Source: Actinomycetota bacterium (lineage in GTDB: Bacteria > Actinomycetota > Thermoleophilia > Solirubrobacterales > Solirubrobacteraceae). Taken from it: 64,000 nucleotides of DNA. Position numbers and translations under genes: made by a program. Shown here piece by piece: positions 43,412 through 53,351 of this stretch; position 1 is the stretch's first letter, and the number at the start of each line of letters is the position of its first letter. The stretch lies in the NCBI GenBank assembly GCA_005883215.1, contig VAYS01000014.1, forward strand, positions 21,597 to 85,596, given 5' to 3'. The notes beneath the pieces are model-generated. The model did not search any database. It worked only from the letters and a program-made list of their open reading frames with translations, and had not been told where the DNA came from.

Positions 43412-44221
43412 CTATTGCGCCGGGCCGGCCACGTGCGCCTGCAGGCGCTGCATGCCGGCGATCCAGCGGTCGTAGTCTGAGCTCTTGCGCCGCAGGAACT
43501 CGAGCACCTCGGGGTGAGGCAGGATCAAAAAGCGCTCCTCGCGGAGCGCGTCCACCACATCGGCGGCCACCCGCTCGGGCGCCAGCAGCTCTCCGGCGGC
43601 GGCCACCACCCGGGCGCCCAGCCCCTGCTCGCCCCCGGCGTCCAGGCCGGTGCGCACCAGCGGGGTGTCCACCCCCATCGGGCACAGGCAGCTCACCCGC
43701 ACCCCCCGTCCCCCGTAGGTCACCGCCAGCCACTCGGCAAACGCCACCGCCGCGTGCTTGGTCACCGCGTAGGGGGCGTCCCCGATCTGGGTCACCAGTC
43801 CGGCCGCCGAGGCGGTGGTCAGGAAGTAGCCCTCGCCCCGCTCCAGCCAGCCGGGCAGCAGGCGCCGCGCGGCGAGCACGTGGGCGTGGAGGTTGACGGC
43901 CAGCATCCGCTCCCACACCTCGTCGGGGGCGTCCACGCCCTGTCCCGAGGCGATGCCGGCGTTGGCGCAGAACAGGTCGATGTCGCCGAAGACGTCCTGG
44001 GCCTGGGAGATCACCGCCCCGAGCTCGTCCTCGACCGAGACGTCGCAGCCGCTTCCCATCGCCGGCTCCCCCAGCTCGGCGGCCACCTTCTCGGCCAGGG
44101 TGGCGTTGATGTCGGCGATCATCACCCCGCGGGCACCCTCGGCGATGAAGCGTCCGGCCATCGCCCGTCCGATCCCCGACGCCCCGCCGGTGACCACCGC
44201 CACGCGGTCCGACAGCTCCAC
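43412..44221 (-). CDS. short-chain dehydrogenase/reductase
   Basis: A 269-aa classical SDR. Cofactor motif TGGASGIGRA, Asp in ADIN suggests NAD preference, CANAGIA, catalytic Ser in TTASAAGL and YAVTKHAA (Tyr, Lys). The C-terminal extension (FLRRKSSDYDRWIAGMQRLQ) is often found in actinobacterial SDRs next to acyl-CoA dehydrogenases. Middle gene of the catabolic operon. Confidence 0.93.
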   Translation of the reverse strand: MELSDRVAVVTGGASGIGRAMAGRFIAEGARGVMIADINATLAEKVAAELGEPAMGSGCDVSVEDELGAVISQAQDVFGDIDLFCANAGIASGQGVDAPDEVWERMLAVNLHAHVLAARRLLPGWLERGEGYFLTTASAAGLVTQIGDAPYAVTKHAAVAFAEWLAVTYGGRGVRVSCLCPMGVDTPLVRTGLDAGGEQGLGARVVAAAGELLAPERVAADVVDALREERFLILPHPEVLEFLRRKSSDYDRWIAGMQRLQAHVAGPAQ

Positions 44222-44240
44222 GGTCAGGCCCCGGCCACCG

Positions 44241-45533
44241 TCAGGAGCGGCTGGTCTGCTCGACCAGGTCGGCCCGCTGGCCGTCGGTGCCGGGCGCCGC
44301 CCGGCTCGCGTCGCCGGAGTCGCCCTCGCGGGGCATGTGCGCGCGCAGCTCGCGACGGGCGATCGAGAGCTTGTGCACCTCGTCGGGACCGTCGGCCAGG
44401 CGCAGCGTGCGCAGGTGGGCGTACATCCAGGCCAGCGGGAAGTCGTCGCAGACGCCGCCGCCGCCGTGGACCTGGATCGCCCGGTCGATGACGCGCAGCG
44501 CCACGTTGGGGGCGGCGACCTTGATCGCCGCGATCTCGGTGCGGGCGTGGCGGTTGCCGACCGAGTCCATCAGCCACGCCGTCTTGAGCGTGAGCAGGCG
44601 CGCCATCTCGATCTCGATCCGCGCCTCGGCGATCCAGTCCTGGATGTTGCCGCGCATGGCCACCGGTTGGCCGAAGGTGACGCGCTCGATGGCCCGCGAG
44701 CACATCAGCTCAAGCGCGCGCTCGGCCGCCCCCAGGGCGCGCATGCAGTGGTGGATGCGCCCGGGGCCCAGGCGGGCCTGGCCGATCATGAAGCCGTCTC
44801 CCTCCGAGGCGATCAGGTTCGAGGCCGGGACGCGCACGTCCTCGAAGAGCACCTCGGCGTGACCTTCGGGGTCGGTGTAGCCGAACACCGGCAGGTTGCG
44901 CAGGACGGTCACCCCCGGGGTCTCGCGGGGCACCAGGATCATGCTCTGCTGCTTGTGGGGCGGGCCCTCGGGATTGGTCTTGCCCATCACGATGAAGATC
45001 TTGCAGCGCTCGCGCATCGCCCCCGAGGTCCACCACTTGCGCCCGTTGAGCACGTACTCGTCGCCCGAGCGCTCGATCCGCATGGAGATGTTGGTGGCGT
45101 CGGAGCTGGCCACGTCGGGCTCGGTCATGGCAAACGCCGAGCGGATCTCGCCGTCGAGCAGCGGGCGCAGCCAGCGCTCCTGCTGCTCGGGGGAGCCGAA
45201 CAGGGAGAGCACCTCCATGTTGCCGGTGTCCGGCGCCGAGCAGTTGCAGGCTTCGGAGGCGATGTGCGAGCGGCCCAGGATCTCGGCCAGCGGGGCGTAC
45301 TCGACGTTCTTTAGCCCGGGACCGAACTGGGGGTCGGGGTGGAACAGGTTCCACAGGCCCCGCGCCCGCGCCTCCTCCTTGAGCTCCTCCATCACCGGGG
45401 GCTGGGCGTGGGGGTCACCCGCCTCGTGCAGCTGCTGCTCGTAGACCGGCTCGGCGGCCAGCACGCGCTCGGACATGAACGCGCTCAGGCGCTCGGAGAA
45501 CTCCTTGCCGCGCTCGGTCGCCTCGAAGTCCAT
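44241..45533 (-). CDS. acyl-CoA dehydrogenase
   Basis: A 430-aa FAD enzyme that oxidises acyl-CoA at the alpha-beta bond. [17 protein letters not shown] (FAD-binding), [10 protein letters not shown], and the C-terminal [41 protein letters not shown] are typical of ACAD10/11-like members. First gene of the run ACAD, SDR, phosphotriesterase-like; gap to the SDR gene 19 nt. The pathway substrate is unknown. Confidence 0.94.
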   Translation of the reverse strand: MDFEATERGKEFSERLSAFMSERVLAAEPVYEQQLHEAGDPHAQPPVMEELKEEARARGLWNLFHPDPQFGPGLKNVEYAPLAEILGRSHIASEACNCSAPDTGNMEVLSLFGSPEQQERWLRPLLDGEIRSAFAMTEPDVASSDATNISMRIERSGDEYVLNGRKWWTSGAMRERCKIFIVMGKTNPEGPPHKQQSMILVPRETPGVTVLRNLPVFGYTDPEGHAEVLFEDVRVPASNLIASEGDGFMIGQARLGPGRIHHCMRALGAAERALELMCSRAIERVTFGQPVAMRGNIQDWIAEARIEIEMARLLTLKTAWLMDSVGNRHARTEIAAIKVAAPNVALRVIDRAIQVHGGGGVCDDFPLAWMYAHLRTLRLADGPDEVHKLSIARRELRAHMPREGDSGDASRAAPGTDGQRADLVEQTSRS

Positions 45534-45579
45534 GGCCGGTCGCCAGACCCTATCGCGCGCTGCTCGCCGGGGGCCTCCT

Positions 45580-45585
45580 TACACT
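45580..45585 (+). promoter_or_regulatory. putative -10 element, near-leaderless promoter
   Basis: TACACT ends 9 nt before the ATG at 45595, within the short region divergent from the acyl-CoA dehydrogenase gene. Confidence 0.4.
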
Positions 45586-45594
45586 GGCGGGGCG

Positions 45595-46845
45595 ATGAAG
45601 ATCGGGATCATCGGCCTCGGCTACGTGGGGCTGCCGCTGGCGGTCGCCTTCGCCGAGGAAGGGGTCGACGTGGTGGCGGTGGACATCGACCCGCGCAAGC
45701 TCGAGGCGATCGCGGCGGGCGAATCCTACATCGAGGACGTCGCCCCAGAGCGCCTGGCCGCGGCGAGCCCCCGCCTGGAGCCCACCGACCGCTACTCGCG
45801 GGTGGCCCAGGCCGACGCCGTCGTCATCTGCGTGCCCACCCCGCTGAGCGGAAACCGCGAGCCCGACCTCTCGCCGCTCATGGATTCGGCGCGCGGGCTG
45901 GCCGAGGTGCTCCAGCGCGGCCAACTGGTGGTGCTCGAGTCGACCACCTACCCCGGCACCACCCGCGAGCGGCTGGTGCCCGCCCTGGAGCTCTCGGGCC
46001 TGACCGCTGGGCGCGACTTCCACGTCGCCTTCTCACCCGAGCGCGTGGATCCGGGGCGCACCGACTACACGCTGCGCAACACGCCCAAGGTGGTGGGCGG
46101 GCTCACCGAGGCGTGCGCCGACCGCGCCGAGGAGCTCTACCGCGTGGTGTGCGACGAGATCGTGCGGGTGTCCAGCCCCGAGGCGGCCGAGCTGTCCAAG
46201 CTGCTGGAGAACATCTTCCGGTCGGTCAACATCGCCCTGGTCAACGAGCTGGCGATGCTCACCGATCGCATGGACATCGACGTGTGGGAGGTGGTCGACG
46301 CCGCCGCCACCAAGCCCTACGGCTTCATGCGCTTTGACCCCGGGCCGGGCATGGGCGGCCACTGCCTGCCCGTCGACCCCTTCTATCTCGCCTGGCGGGC
46401 GCGCGAGTTCGACATGGTCACCGAGTTCATCGAGCTGGCGGGGAAGATCAACCAGCAGATGCCCTACCACTGCGTGGCCAAGGTCGAGCGCGCGCTCAAC
46501 GACCACCGCAAGCCGATCCGCGGCACCCGCATCGCCCTGATCGGGGTCAGCTACAAGGCCGGCGTGGGCGACGTGCGCGAGTCGCCGGCGCTGAAGATGA
46601 TCGGGCTGCTCTCAGAGCGCGGCGCCGAGCTCTCCTATCACGACCCGCACGTACCCGAGCTCGACGATCTCGGCCTCCGCAGCGTGCCGCTGGACGAGGT
46701 GCTCGAGCGCGCCGAGCTGGCGATCATCCTCACCGCCCACCCGGGCGTCGATCACGACGCCGTGCTCGAGCGCGTCCCCGCGGTGGTCGACCTGCGGGGC
46801 GTCAGCCGCCGGGCGCGCACGGCCGGCGGCGTGGTGCGGCTTTGA
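45595..46845 (+). CDS. nucleotide-sugar (UDP-N-acetylhexosamine type) dehydrogenase
   Basis: A 416-aa NAD-dependent 6-dehydrogenase oxidising a UDP-sugar to the uronate. NAD site GIIGLGYVGLPLA, central SSPEAAELSKLLENIFRSVNIALVNEL, catalytic Cys in GMGGHCLPVDPFYLAW, and RESPALKMIGLL in the C-terminal domain. The GHCLPVDPFYL form favours the WbpA/WecC group over plain UDP-glucose dehydrogenase. Overlaps the next gene by 4 nt. Confidence 0.93.
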   Translation: MKIGIIGLGYVGLPLAVAFAEEGVDVVAVDIDPRKLEAIAAGESYIEDVAPERLAAASPRLEPTDRYSRVAQADAVVICVPTPLSGNREPDLSPLMDSARGLAEVLQRGQLVVLESTTYPGTTRERLVPALELSGLTAGRDFHVAFSPERVDPGRTDYTLRNTPKVVGGLTEACADRAEELYRVVCDEIVRVSSPEAAELSKLLENIFRSVNIALVNELAMLTDRMDIDVWEVVDAAATKPYGFMRFDPGPGMGGHCLPVDPFYLAWRAREFDMVTEFIELAGKINQQMPYHCVAKVERALNDHRKPIRGTRIALIGVSYKAGVGDVRESPALKMIGLLSERGAELSYHDPHVPELDDLGLRSVPLDEVLERAELAIILTAHPGVDHDAVLERVPAVVDLRGVSRRARTAGGVVRL

Positions 46846-47864
46846 GCGCCGCCGGCGCGCCCGTACGGGTGGGGGTGGTCGGGCTGGGCTACTGGGGCCC
46901 GAACCTGGCGCGCAACTTCGACGCCCTACCCGGGAGCGAGCTGCGGTGGTGCTGCGACGCCCGGCCCGAGCTGCGCGAGCAGATGGCGCGCTCGCACCCT
47001 TCGGCCCGCTTCGCCGAGTCGCTGGAGGAGCTGCTGGCCGATCCCGAGCTCGACGCGGTGGCGATCGCCACCCCGGTGCCCATCCACGCCGAGCAGGCCG
47101 AGCGCGTGCTTCGCGCGGGCAAGCACTGCTTCGTGGAGAAGCCCCTGGCCCAGTCGGTCGCCGACGCCGAGCGGGTGCTGGCCGCCGCCCAGGACACCCC
47201 GAGCACACTGATGGTCGGGCATCTGCTCGAGTACCACCCGGGGGTGAGAAAGCTCAAGCAGATCGTCGCCTCGGGCGAGCTGGGCTCGATCCACTACATC
47301 TACTCAAACCGTCTGAACCTGGGCAAGCTCCGGGCCGACGAGAACGCGCTGTGGAGCCTGGGCGCCCACGACGTCTCGGTGCTGCTGTATCTGGCCGGCG
47401 AGGAGCCCGAGGAGTACGCCGCTCACGGCGAGAGCTATATGCGCCCCGGCGTCGAGGACGTGGTCTTCGCCTTCCTGCGCTTTCCCTCCGGCCTGAGCGC
47501 CCACCTGCACCTGAGCTGGCTCGACCCCCACAAGGAGCGCCGCTTCACCGTGGTGGGCTCCAAGCGGATGGCCACCTTCGACGACATGGCCACCGAGGCC
47601 AAGCTGACCGTCTACGACAAGGGCTTTGACGAGAAGGCCGAGACCTGGGGCGAGTACATCACCCGCTCGGGTGACATCTGGAGCCCGCGGGTCCCCAACG
47701 ACGAGCCGCTACGCCTGGAATGCGAGCACTTCGCCGACTGCGTGCGCCGGGGCGCCCCGCCGCTGTCTGACGGGGCCTCGGGCGTGCGCGTGGTGCGCGT
47801 GCTCGAGGAGCTCCAGCGCGAGCTGGGGCAAAGCCGCCGGCGCGCTGCGGTCGCCGCCGGCTGA
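46842..47864 (+). CDS. Gfo/Idh/MocA family oxidoreductase
   Basis: A 340-aa NAD-dependent sugar oxidoreductase. VGVVGLGYWGPNLARNF binds NAD, EKPLAQSVADAERV is the family EKP motif, and HLLEYHPGVRKLKQIV plus LGAHDVSVLLYL form the active site. TTG start within the stop of the dehydrogenase gene (TTGA). By context it would act like WbpB/WlbA, oxidising the C3 hydroxyl of a UDP-N-acetyl-hexosaminuronate. Confidence 0.92.
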   Translation: MSAAGAPVRVGVVGLGYWGPNLARNFDALPGSELRWCCDARPELREQMARSHPSARFAESLEELLADPELDAVAIATPVPIHAEQAERVLRAGKHCFVEKPLAQSVADAERVLAAAQDTPSTLMVGHLLEYHPGVRKLKQIVASGELGSIHYIYSNRLNLGKLRADENALWSLGAHDVSVLLYLAGEEPEEYAAHGESYMRPGVEDVVFAFLRFPSGLSAHLHLSWLDPHKERRFTVVGSKRMATFDDMATEAKLTVYDKGFDEKAETWGEYITRSGDIWSPRVPNDEPLRLECEHFADCVRRGAPPLSDGASGVRVVRVLEELQRELGQSRRRAAVAAG

Positions 47865-47874
47865 GCCGCGGCCC

Positions 47875-48561
47875 TCAGCGCCAGCGCTCGAGCAGCTCGT
47901 CGTCGGTCACCTCGCCCCACACCCGGGCGGGGACGCCGCGCACCTTGGCGCGCGGCGCCACGTCGCGGGTGACCACTGCGCCGGCGGCGACGAACGCCTC
48001 CTCCCCCACCTGGACGCCCGGCACCAGCACGGCGCCGGCCCCCACCCGGCAGGCCCGGCGCAGTGTGGCGCCCACGAGCGCCTGGTCGGGGGGGTGGCGC
48101 CCCATCGTGTCGTCGTTGGCGGTGGTGGCGCCCGGGCCCAGGAAGACGTCGTCCTCCACCGAGCTAAACGCGGTCAGGTAGACGTTGGTCTGCACCGATA
48201 CCCGCGCCCCGACGGTCACGTCGTTGTCGACCACGCTGCCGCGGCCGATCAGGCTGCCCTCGCCGATCGACACCCGCTCGCGCACGTAGGCCTGGTCTCC
48301 CACCGTGACCAGGTCGGCCAGCCGCGACCCGGCGAACACCACCGCCCCCGTCCCCACCGAGACGCGCGCCCCGAGCACCAGCGGCCCGGCGTCCTGCCCG
48401 GCCCGCGGCCCGCGCAGGGTGGGCTTGCCCAGCACGACGTGGTCGCCGATCGCGCACCCGTCGCCAAGCACCGTCTCGCCGTACACCACGACGTGGGCGC
48501 CGAGACCGACGCCCTCGCCTAGCGTGGCCCGATCGCTCACCACCAGCCCGCGGTCGCTCAC
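47875..48561 (-). CDS. hexapeptide-repeat acyltransferase (WbpD/WlbB-like)
   Basis: A 228-aa left-handed beta-helix protein: repeated hexapeptides through most of its length (VGLGAHVVVYGETVLGDGCAIGD in two pieces, VSVGTGAVVFAGSRL, VSIGEGSLIGRGSVVDNDVTVGA), ending GVPARVWG. It would N-acetylate an amino sugar nucleotide. Convergent with the two sugar-nucleotide genes. The aminotransferase needed between steps (WbpE-like) is not in the window. Confidence 0.88.
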   Translation of the reverse strand: MSDRGLVVSDRATLGEGVGLGAHVVVYGETVLGDGCAIGDHVVLGKPTLRGPRAGQDAGPLVLGARVSVGTGAVVFAGSRLADLVTVGDQAYVRERVSIGEGSLIGRGSVVDNDVTVGARVSVQTNVYLTAFSSVEDDVFLGPGATTANDDTMGRHPPDQALVGATLRRACRVGAGAVLVPGVQVGEEAFVAAGAVVTRDVAPRAKVRGVPARVWGEVTDDELLERWR

Positions 48562-48627
48562 GGGGCGACCCTAACCGCAACCGCCCGCCCGCCCCGGGGT
48601 GGCTCCCGCGCGCGAGCGGCGCTGCCC

Positions 48628-48633
48628 TAGGCT
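48628..48633 (+). promoter_or_regulatory. putative -10 of the 28-aa membrane peptide gene
   Basis: TAGGCT ends 7 nt before the GTG at 48641, the leaderless spacing. A GGAGGG sequence in between could instead serve as SD. Confidence 0.35.
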
Positions 48634-48640
48634 GGAGGGC

Positions 48641-48727
48641 GTGTCGCCGACCTGGATCTGGATGCAGGTGGCCATCGTCTTCTTCGTCGCGGTGGGCGCG
48701 GTGATCGCGATCGTCAAGCTCGCCTAG
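48641..48727 (+). CDS. 28-aa single-pass membrane peptide
   Basis: GTG start, reading SPTWIWMQ, then a hydrophobic run VAIVFFVAVGAVIAIV, then KLA and stop. One transmembrane helix with a Trp-rich front end and a Lys behind it, N-out/C-in or the reverse. It is too short for usual gene callers. GGAGGG lies just before the start and a TANNNT hexamer 7 nt upstream. No family recognised; it sits between the acyltransferase and uspA genes. Confidence 0.5.
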   Translation: MSPTWIWMQVAIVFFVAVGAVIAIVKLA

Positions 48728-48884
48728 CGGTCCCGCGGTCCCGGTCTGGCGCGTAGGCGCGCGCGGACGCCCCCCGGCGATGCGGGGATATGATGCGCCG
48801 CGCCCGCCCCCGGGAGGCCGGAACCTCGGGCGGGCGGGCCCCCAGCCCCGGGGGCACCCACGCCAAGCGGATGGAGGGCAAGAC

Positions 48885-49331
48885 ATGTTCGGCTCGATCG
48901 TGGTGGGCACCGACGGTTCGGAGACGGCCAAGAAGGCGGTCGGACAGGCCGTGGACCTGGCCAAGGAGATCGGGGCGAGCGTGCATCTGGTGAGCGCCTA
49001 CGAGCCCGTGTCCGGCACCCGCCTGACCGAGGAGGCCAAGGAGGCGCCGGGCGACATGCAGTGGATGATCAACGAGCGCGAGGACGTAGACGCCACCCTG
49101 GAGGACGCGGCCGAGCGGATGCGCGAGGCCGGTGTGGACGAGGTGGAGACCTACGCCCGCCAGGGCGATCCCGCCGACGCGATCCTCGACGTGGCCGAGG
49201 AGCGCAGCGCCGATCTGATCATCGTGGGCAACAAGGGGATGACCGGGGCCAAGCGCTTCCTGCTCGGCTCGGTGCCCAACAAGGTCTCCCACCACGCCCC
49301 CTGCTCGGTCCTGATCATCCGGACCACCTGA
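48885..49331 (+). CDS. universal stress protein (UspA family)
   Basis: A 148-aa cytoplasmic stress protein. SIVVGTDGSETAKKAV starts the fold, and GNKGMTGAKRFLLGSVPNKV contains the G-2x-G-9x-GS ATP-binding motif, so this is an ATP-binding member. The ATG at 48885 has SD GGAGGG 6 nt away. A TATGAT at 48789-48794 may be the -10 with an 85-nt leader. Confidence 0.95.
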   Translation: MFGSIVVGTDGSETAKKAVGQAVDLAKEIGASVHLVSAYEPVSGTRLTEEAKEAPGDMQWMINEREDVDATLEDAAERMREAGVDEVETYARQGDPADAILDVAEERSADLIIVGNKGMTGAKRFLLGSVPNKVSHHAPCSVLIIRTT

Positions 49332-49410
49332 GTCCGCGCCCGCGGCGCCGTTTGAGGCCGGATTCGGGCCGGCGGACCACGGCTCGGGATCGGGGCCCCG
49401 GGACGGTGGC

Positions 49411-50892
49411 TCAGGCCGGCCGCGGGCCGGCCCGGGCGCCGGGCAGGCCGGCGCGGTCGTGCGGGTCGGTGGCGGCGCCGGCGTCGATCAGGCCCCACCC
49501 GTAGCGGGTGTTGTAGCCGGGACTCCCCAGCCGCCGGGCGGTGGCGATCAGGCGCTTGGTGAGCGCGTCGGGCGAGGGGTGGGCGCCGAGCACGCGGCTG
49601 GCGATGACCAGCGCCGCCGTGGCCGATACGTGGGGGGCTGCCATCGAGGTCCCCTCGTAGCCCCCCGGCATCCCGAAGCGCCGCGGCGAGGCACCGCTGA
49701 AGGTGACCTGAAAGACGTCGCGTCCAGGGGGGTCGAGCGGACGGCAGTGGGGGTCGCTGGGCTCGTCGACGTCGGAGCCGCCTCCCGGGGCGACCAGGCT
49801 CAGCCCCCGTCCCTTGTTGGAGAAGTCCGACAGGCACCCGTGCTCGGTGGTGGCGCCGATCGAGAGCACGTAGGGCGCCCGCGCCGGGTAGGCGATCGCC
49901 CCGTGCCCCTCGTTGCCCGCCGCCCCGACCACCAGCACGCCCCGGCGGTGCGCATCGCGGATGGCGGCGATCAGCTCGGGGATGTCGCGGGCGCCGACGT
50001 CGCTGGAGAACTCCAGGCTCAGGTTGATGATCTGCGCCCCGTGGCGACTGGCGAAGCGGACGCCCTGGGCGATCGTGGCGGCGTCGCCCTCGCCGTGGGC
50101 GTCGAGCACGCGCACGGGCATGATCCGGGCGCCGTAGGCGAGGCCGGTGAGGCCCTTGCCGTTGTTGGTCGCCTCGGCGATCGTTCCCGCCACGTGGGTG
50201 CCGTGGCCGTTGTGGTCGTCGGGGCGGGCGTTGTCGGCGACGAAGTCAAAGCCGCGCACGAACTGACTGGGGTAGAAGTCCGGGGAGCGCAAGAAGCGTC
50301 CGTGGTTGGCGTAGGCCACGCCGGTGTCGAGCACCGCGACGCGCACCCCGGATCCGCCGGCGGCGTGGGCGGCGATCAGGTTGCCCCACGCCGGGGGCGC
50401 GTTTACCCCGAACGGCCCGACGAAGTTCCACTGCAGCGCCTGCCAGTCGCCGGGCCGGCCGCGGCCGGGGTCGTCGGGGACGAACGCCCCGGCCGTGTGG
50501 GCGAGGTAGTCGGGTACGGCGTAGCTCACGCCCGGTCGTCGGCGCAGGCGCGCCAGGGCGTTTGCCACGCTGAGGCCGGGCGCCAGGCGGACCACCCGGC
50601 TCTGGCCGCCCAGGTTCGGCCCTCGGTTGGCGGCGGTGCCCGCCAGGGCGGCGGTGTGGGCGGTGCGCGAGCTGTGGGGGGAGAACGCGACCACGATCCG
50701 GTCCGGCGCATAGGGCGTGCCCCCGGTGGCGCTCAGCGCCCCCGCTCCCCGGGCCGGGTTCGCGGTCGCGCCCCCGAGTGCGACCGCAACGGCCAGCGCC
50801 GCGGCCGCCCCCAGCGCCCGCCGGCCGCCCCCCGGACCGGAGACCGGCCCGGGAGGGCCACCAGGCGACGAGAAGGCCAGAGCGCTCAGCAT
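49411..50892 (-). CDS. secreted subtilisin-like serine protease (S8)
   Basis: A 493-aa exported protease. Signal region residues 15-50, a propeptide-like part (IVVAFSP...RVVRLAPGLSVANALARLRRRPGVSYAVPDYL, inhibitor I9-like), then the catalytic domain with Asp in VAVLDTGV, His in NGHGTHVAGT, oxyanion Asn in GAAGNEGH and Ser in YEGTSMAAPH. A complete catalytic triad. The tail is short and Pro/Arg-rich. Divergent from tadA. Confidence 0.94.
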   Translation of the reverse strand: MLSALAFSSPGGPPGPVSGPGGGRRALGAAAALAVAVALGGATANPARGAGALSATGGTPYAPDRIVVAFSPHSSRTAHTAALAGTAANRGPNLGGQSRVVRLAPGLSVANALARLRRRPGVSYAVPDYLAHTAGAFVPDDPGRGRPGDWQALQWNFVGPFGVNAPPAWGNLIAAHAAGGSGVRVAVLDTGVAYANHGRFLRSPDFYPSQFVRGFDFVADNARPDDHNGHGTHVAGTIAEATNNGKGLTGLAYGARIMPVRVLDAHGEGDAATIAQGVRFASRHGAQIINLSLEFSSDVGARDIPELIAAIRDAHRRGVLVVGAAGNEGHGAIAYPARAPYVLSIGATTEHGCLSDFSNKGRGLSLVAPGGGSDVDEPSDPHCRPLDPPGRDVFQVTFSGASPRRFGMPGGYEGTSMAAPHVSATAALVIASRVLGAHPSPDALTKRLIATARRLGSPGYNTRYGWGLIDAGAATDPHDRAGLPGARAGPRPA

Positions 50893-50961
50893 GTCCAGGG
50901 GTCCCCTGGTGGCCGCGGAGCCGGCGCCCGCGCCCGGTGGGGTGCCACAGTGCAGAGGTAG

Positions 50962-51429
<468 letters not shown>

Positions 51430-51435
51430 AGCCGT

Positions 51436-53058
51436 TTAAGCCCCGACCGCCTGGGCGGCCGGCTCGGCGACGATCCCCGGCGCCGGCTCGCCGGAGAGCA
51501 GCAACGCCGCGCAGCGCTCGGCGATCATCACCGTCGGCGCGTGGGTGTTGCCCGAGGTCGCGCGCGGCATCACCGACGCGTCGGCCACCCGCAGGCGCCC
51601 GACGCCGTGGACACGCAGGCGGGCGTCGACCACGCCCTGGCCCTCGGGCCCCATGCGGCAGGTGCAGGTGGGGTGGTAGGTGTGCTCACACGTGGCCCGC
51701 AGCCAGGCGGTCAGCTGCTCGCGCGAGCGGATCGAGGCGCCCGGGTTGAGCTCCTCGCCGAGCAGCGAGGCCAGCGGCTCGGTGCTCGCCAGCTCGCGTA
51801 CGCGCTCGATCGCGGCCAGGAAGGCCTCGATCTCGGCGGGCTGGCCAAGCATCCGGTTGAGGATCCGCGGGTGGTCGGTGGGATCGGCCGAGCGCAGGCG
51901 CACCGTCCCCCGGCTGTGGGGGCCGATGTAGGACATGCCGATCGTCATCGCCGGAGCCCCCGTCTTGCGAAAGCCGTGCTCCCAGAAATAGACGGGCGCG
52001 AAGAGGATCTGGAAGTCCGGGGCGCGCAGGTCGGGATTCGAGCGCCAGTGGAGCGCCGCCTCGGCGACCGTCGAGGACAGCTTGCCCCGCTTGGTGAGCA
52101 GCCACTGGGCCGCGTACTTGGGGTCGGTGGCGTCGTCGAGCGTGGGCAGCCGCTCGGAGCGCCAGTTCAGGAAGGCCAGCGGGTGCTCCTGGAGGTTCTC
52201 GCCCACCGCCGGGCAGTCCACCTGGGCGGCGATCCCGTGCTCGCGAAGGTGCTCGCCGGGACCCACCCCCGAGAGCATCAGCAGCTGGGGTGAGCCGTAG
52301 GCGCCCGCGCACAGGACCACCTCACGTTGGGCCCACGCCGTCTCGCTGGAGGGCCCCAGGCCGTATTCGACCCCCCGGGCCTCGCCGTGATCGATCACGA
52401 TCCGGCGCACCAGCGCGCCGGTTTTGACCTCCAGGTTCGAGCGTTTGCGGGCCGGACGCAGGAAGCCGTCCGCCGCCGACCAGCGCCGGCCGCCCTTGGT
52501 CGTGGTCTGCAGCAGGCCCGCGCCCTCCTGGCGGGCGCCGTTGAAGTCGTCGTTGCGCTCGGCGCCGCTGGCGATCGCCGCTTGCACGAAGGTCTCCCAG
52601 TGGGGCGAGAGCCAGCGCCGCGCGGTCACGTGCATCTCCCCGCCGCGTCCGTGGAAGTGGTCGGCGATCTCGGCGTTGTGCTCCGAGCGCCGGAAATAGG
52701 GCAGGACCTCGTCGTAGCTCCAGCGCGTGTCCCCCAGCTCCGAGGCCCAGCCGTCGTAGTCGGAGCGGTGGCCGCGGATGTAGAGCATGGCGTTCATCGA
52801 CGAGCTCCCGCCGAGCATCCTGCCCCGGGGCAAAAACAGCCTGCGGCCGTGCAGTCCGGGCTCGGGCTCGGACATGTAGTTCCAGTCGATCGGCGTCTGG
52901 AACTGCGCGGGAAAGCCGGCCGGCGCCCGCACCGAGATCTTGCGATCCGAGCCGCCGGCCTCGAGCAGGAGCACGCGCGACCCGTCGGCGCTCAGCCGGT
53001 TGGCCAGCACGCAGCCCGCCGATCCGGCCCCGATGACGATGTAGTCGTAGTTGCCCAT
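51436..53058 (-). CDS. GMC-family FAD oxidoreductase (choline dehydrogenase-like)
   Basis: A 540-aa flavoprotein. FAD motif YIVIGAGSAGCVLANRL, then GRMLGGSSSMNAMLYIRGH (GMC signature 1), GAYGSPQLLMLSGVGP (signature 2) and a C-terminal HTYHPTCTCRMG...SGNTHAPTVMIAER with the catalytic His pair. It oxidises an alcohol; the substrate is unknown. SD AGGAGGA precedes the ATG. Convergent with tadA (6 nt apart). Confidence 0.94.
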   Translation of the reverse strand: MGNYDYIVIGAGSAGCVLANRLSADGSRVLLLEAGGSDRKISVRAPAGFPAQFQTPIDWNYMSEPEPGLHGRRLFLPRGRMLGGSSSMNAMLYIRGHRSDYDGWASELGDTRWSYDEVLPYFRRSEHNAEIADHFHGRGGEMHVTARRWLSPHWETFVQAAIASGAERNDDFNGARQEGAGLLQTTTKGGRRWSAADGFLRPARKRSNLEVKTGALVRRIVIDHGEARGVEYGLGPSSETAWAQREVVLCAGAYGSPQLLMLSGVGPGEHLREHGIAAQVDCPAVGENLQEHPLAFLNWRSERLPTLDDATDPKYAAQWLLTKRGKLSSTVAEAALHWRSNPDLRAPDFQILFAPVYFWEHGFRKTGAPAMTIGMSYIGPHSRGTVRLRSADPTDHPRILNRMLGQPAEIEAFLAAIERVRELASTEPLASLLGEELNPGASIRSREQLTAWLRATCEHTYHPTCTCRMGPEGQGVVDARLRVHGVGRLRVADASVMPRATSGNTHAPTVMIAERCAALLLSGEPAPGIVAEPAAQAVGA

Positions 53059-53216
53059 CCGCGTCCTCCTGGTGTTCCCGGCATTGCTCCGGGGCGCGGT
53101 GGGTGCGCCCTCGGCCGGTCCGGCGCGGCGGACCGATGGGGCCACCCTACGCCAGGGGGGCGTCCTTGCGCCATTGGCGCCAGCCCGGCTGACGCTAGCC
53201 TGAGACGGCGTCATCC

Positions 53217-53306
53217 GGAGGGGTGGCAGAGTGGTTGAATGCGGCGGTCTCGAAAACCGTTTCGGGCGGTTTACGTCCGACGAGGGTTCGAATCCCTCCC
53301 CCTCCG
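53217..53306 (+). tRNA. tRNA-Ser (anticodon CGA)
   Basis: Acceptor GGAGGGG pairs with CCCCTCC at 53299-53305, discriminator G. Anticodon loop CTCGAAA, anticodon CGA at 53251-53253, long variable arm, T arm GAGGG-TTCGAAT-CCCTC. A promoter TTGGCG (53174) -16 nt- TAGCCT (53196) lies upstream. Confidence 0.96.
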
Positions 53307-53351
53307 CTGGATCAGGTGCCCGGGCCGCTGCGGCTCGAGCCGCAGCGGCGA

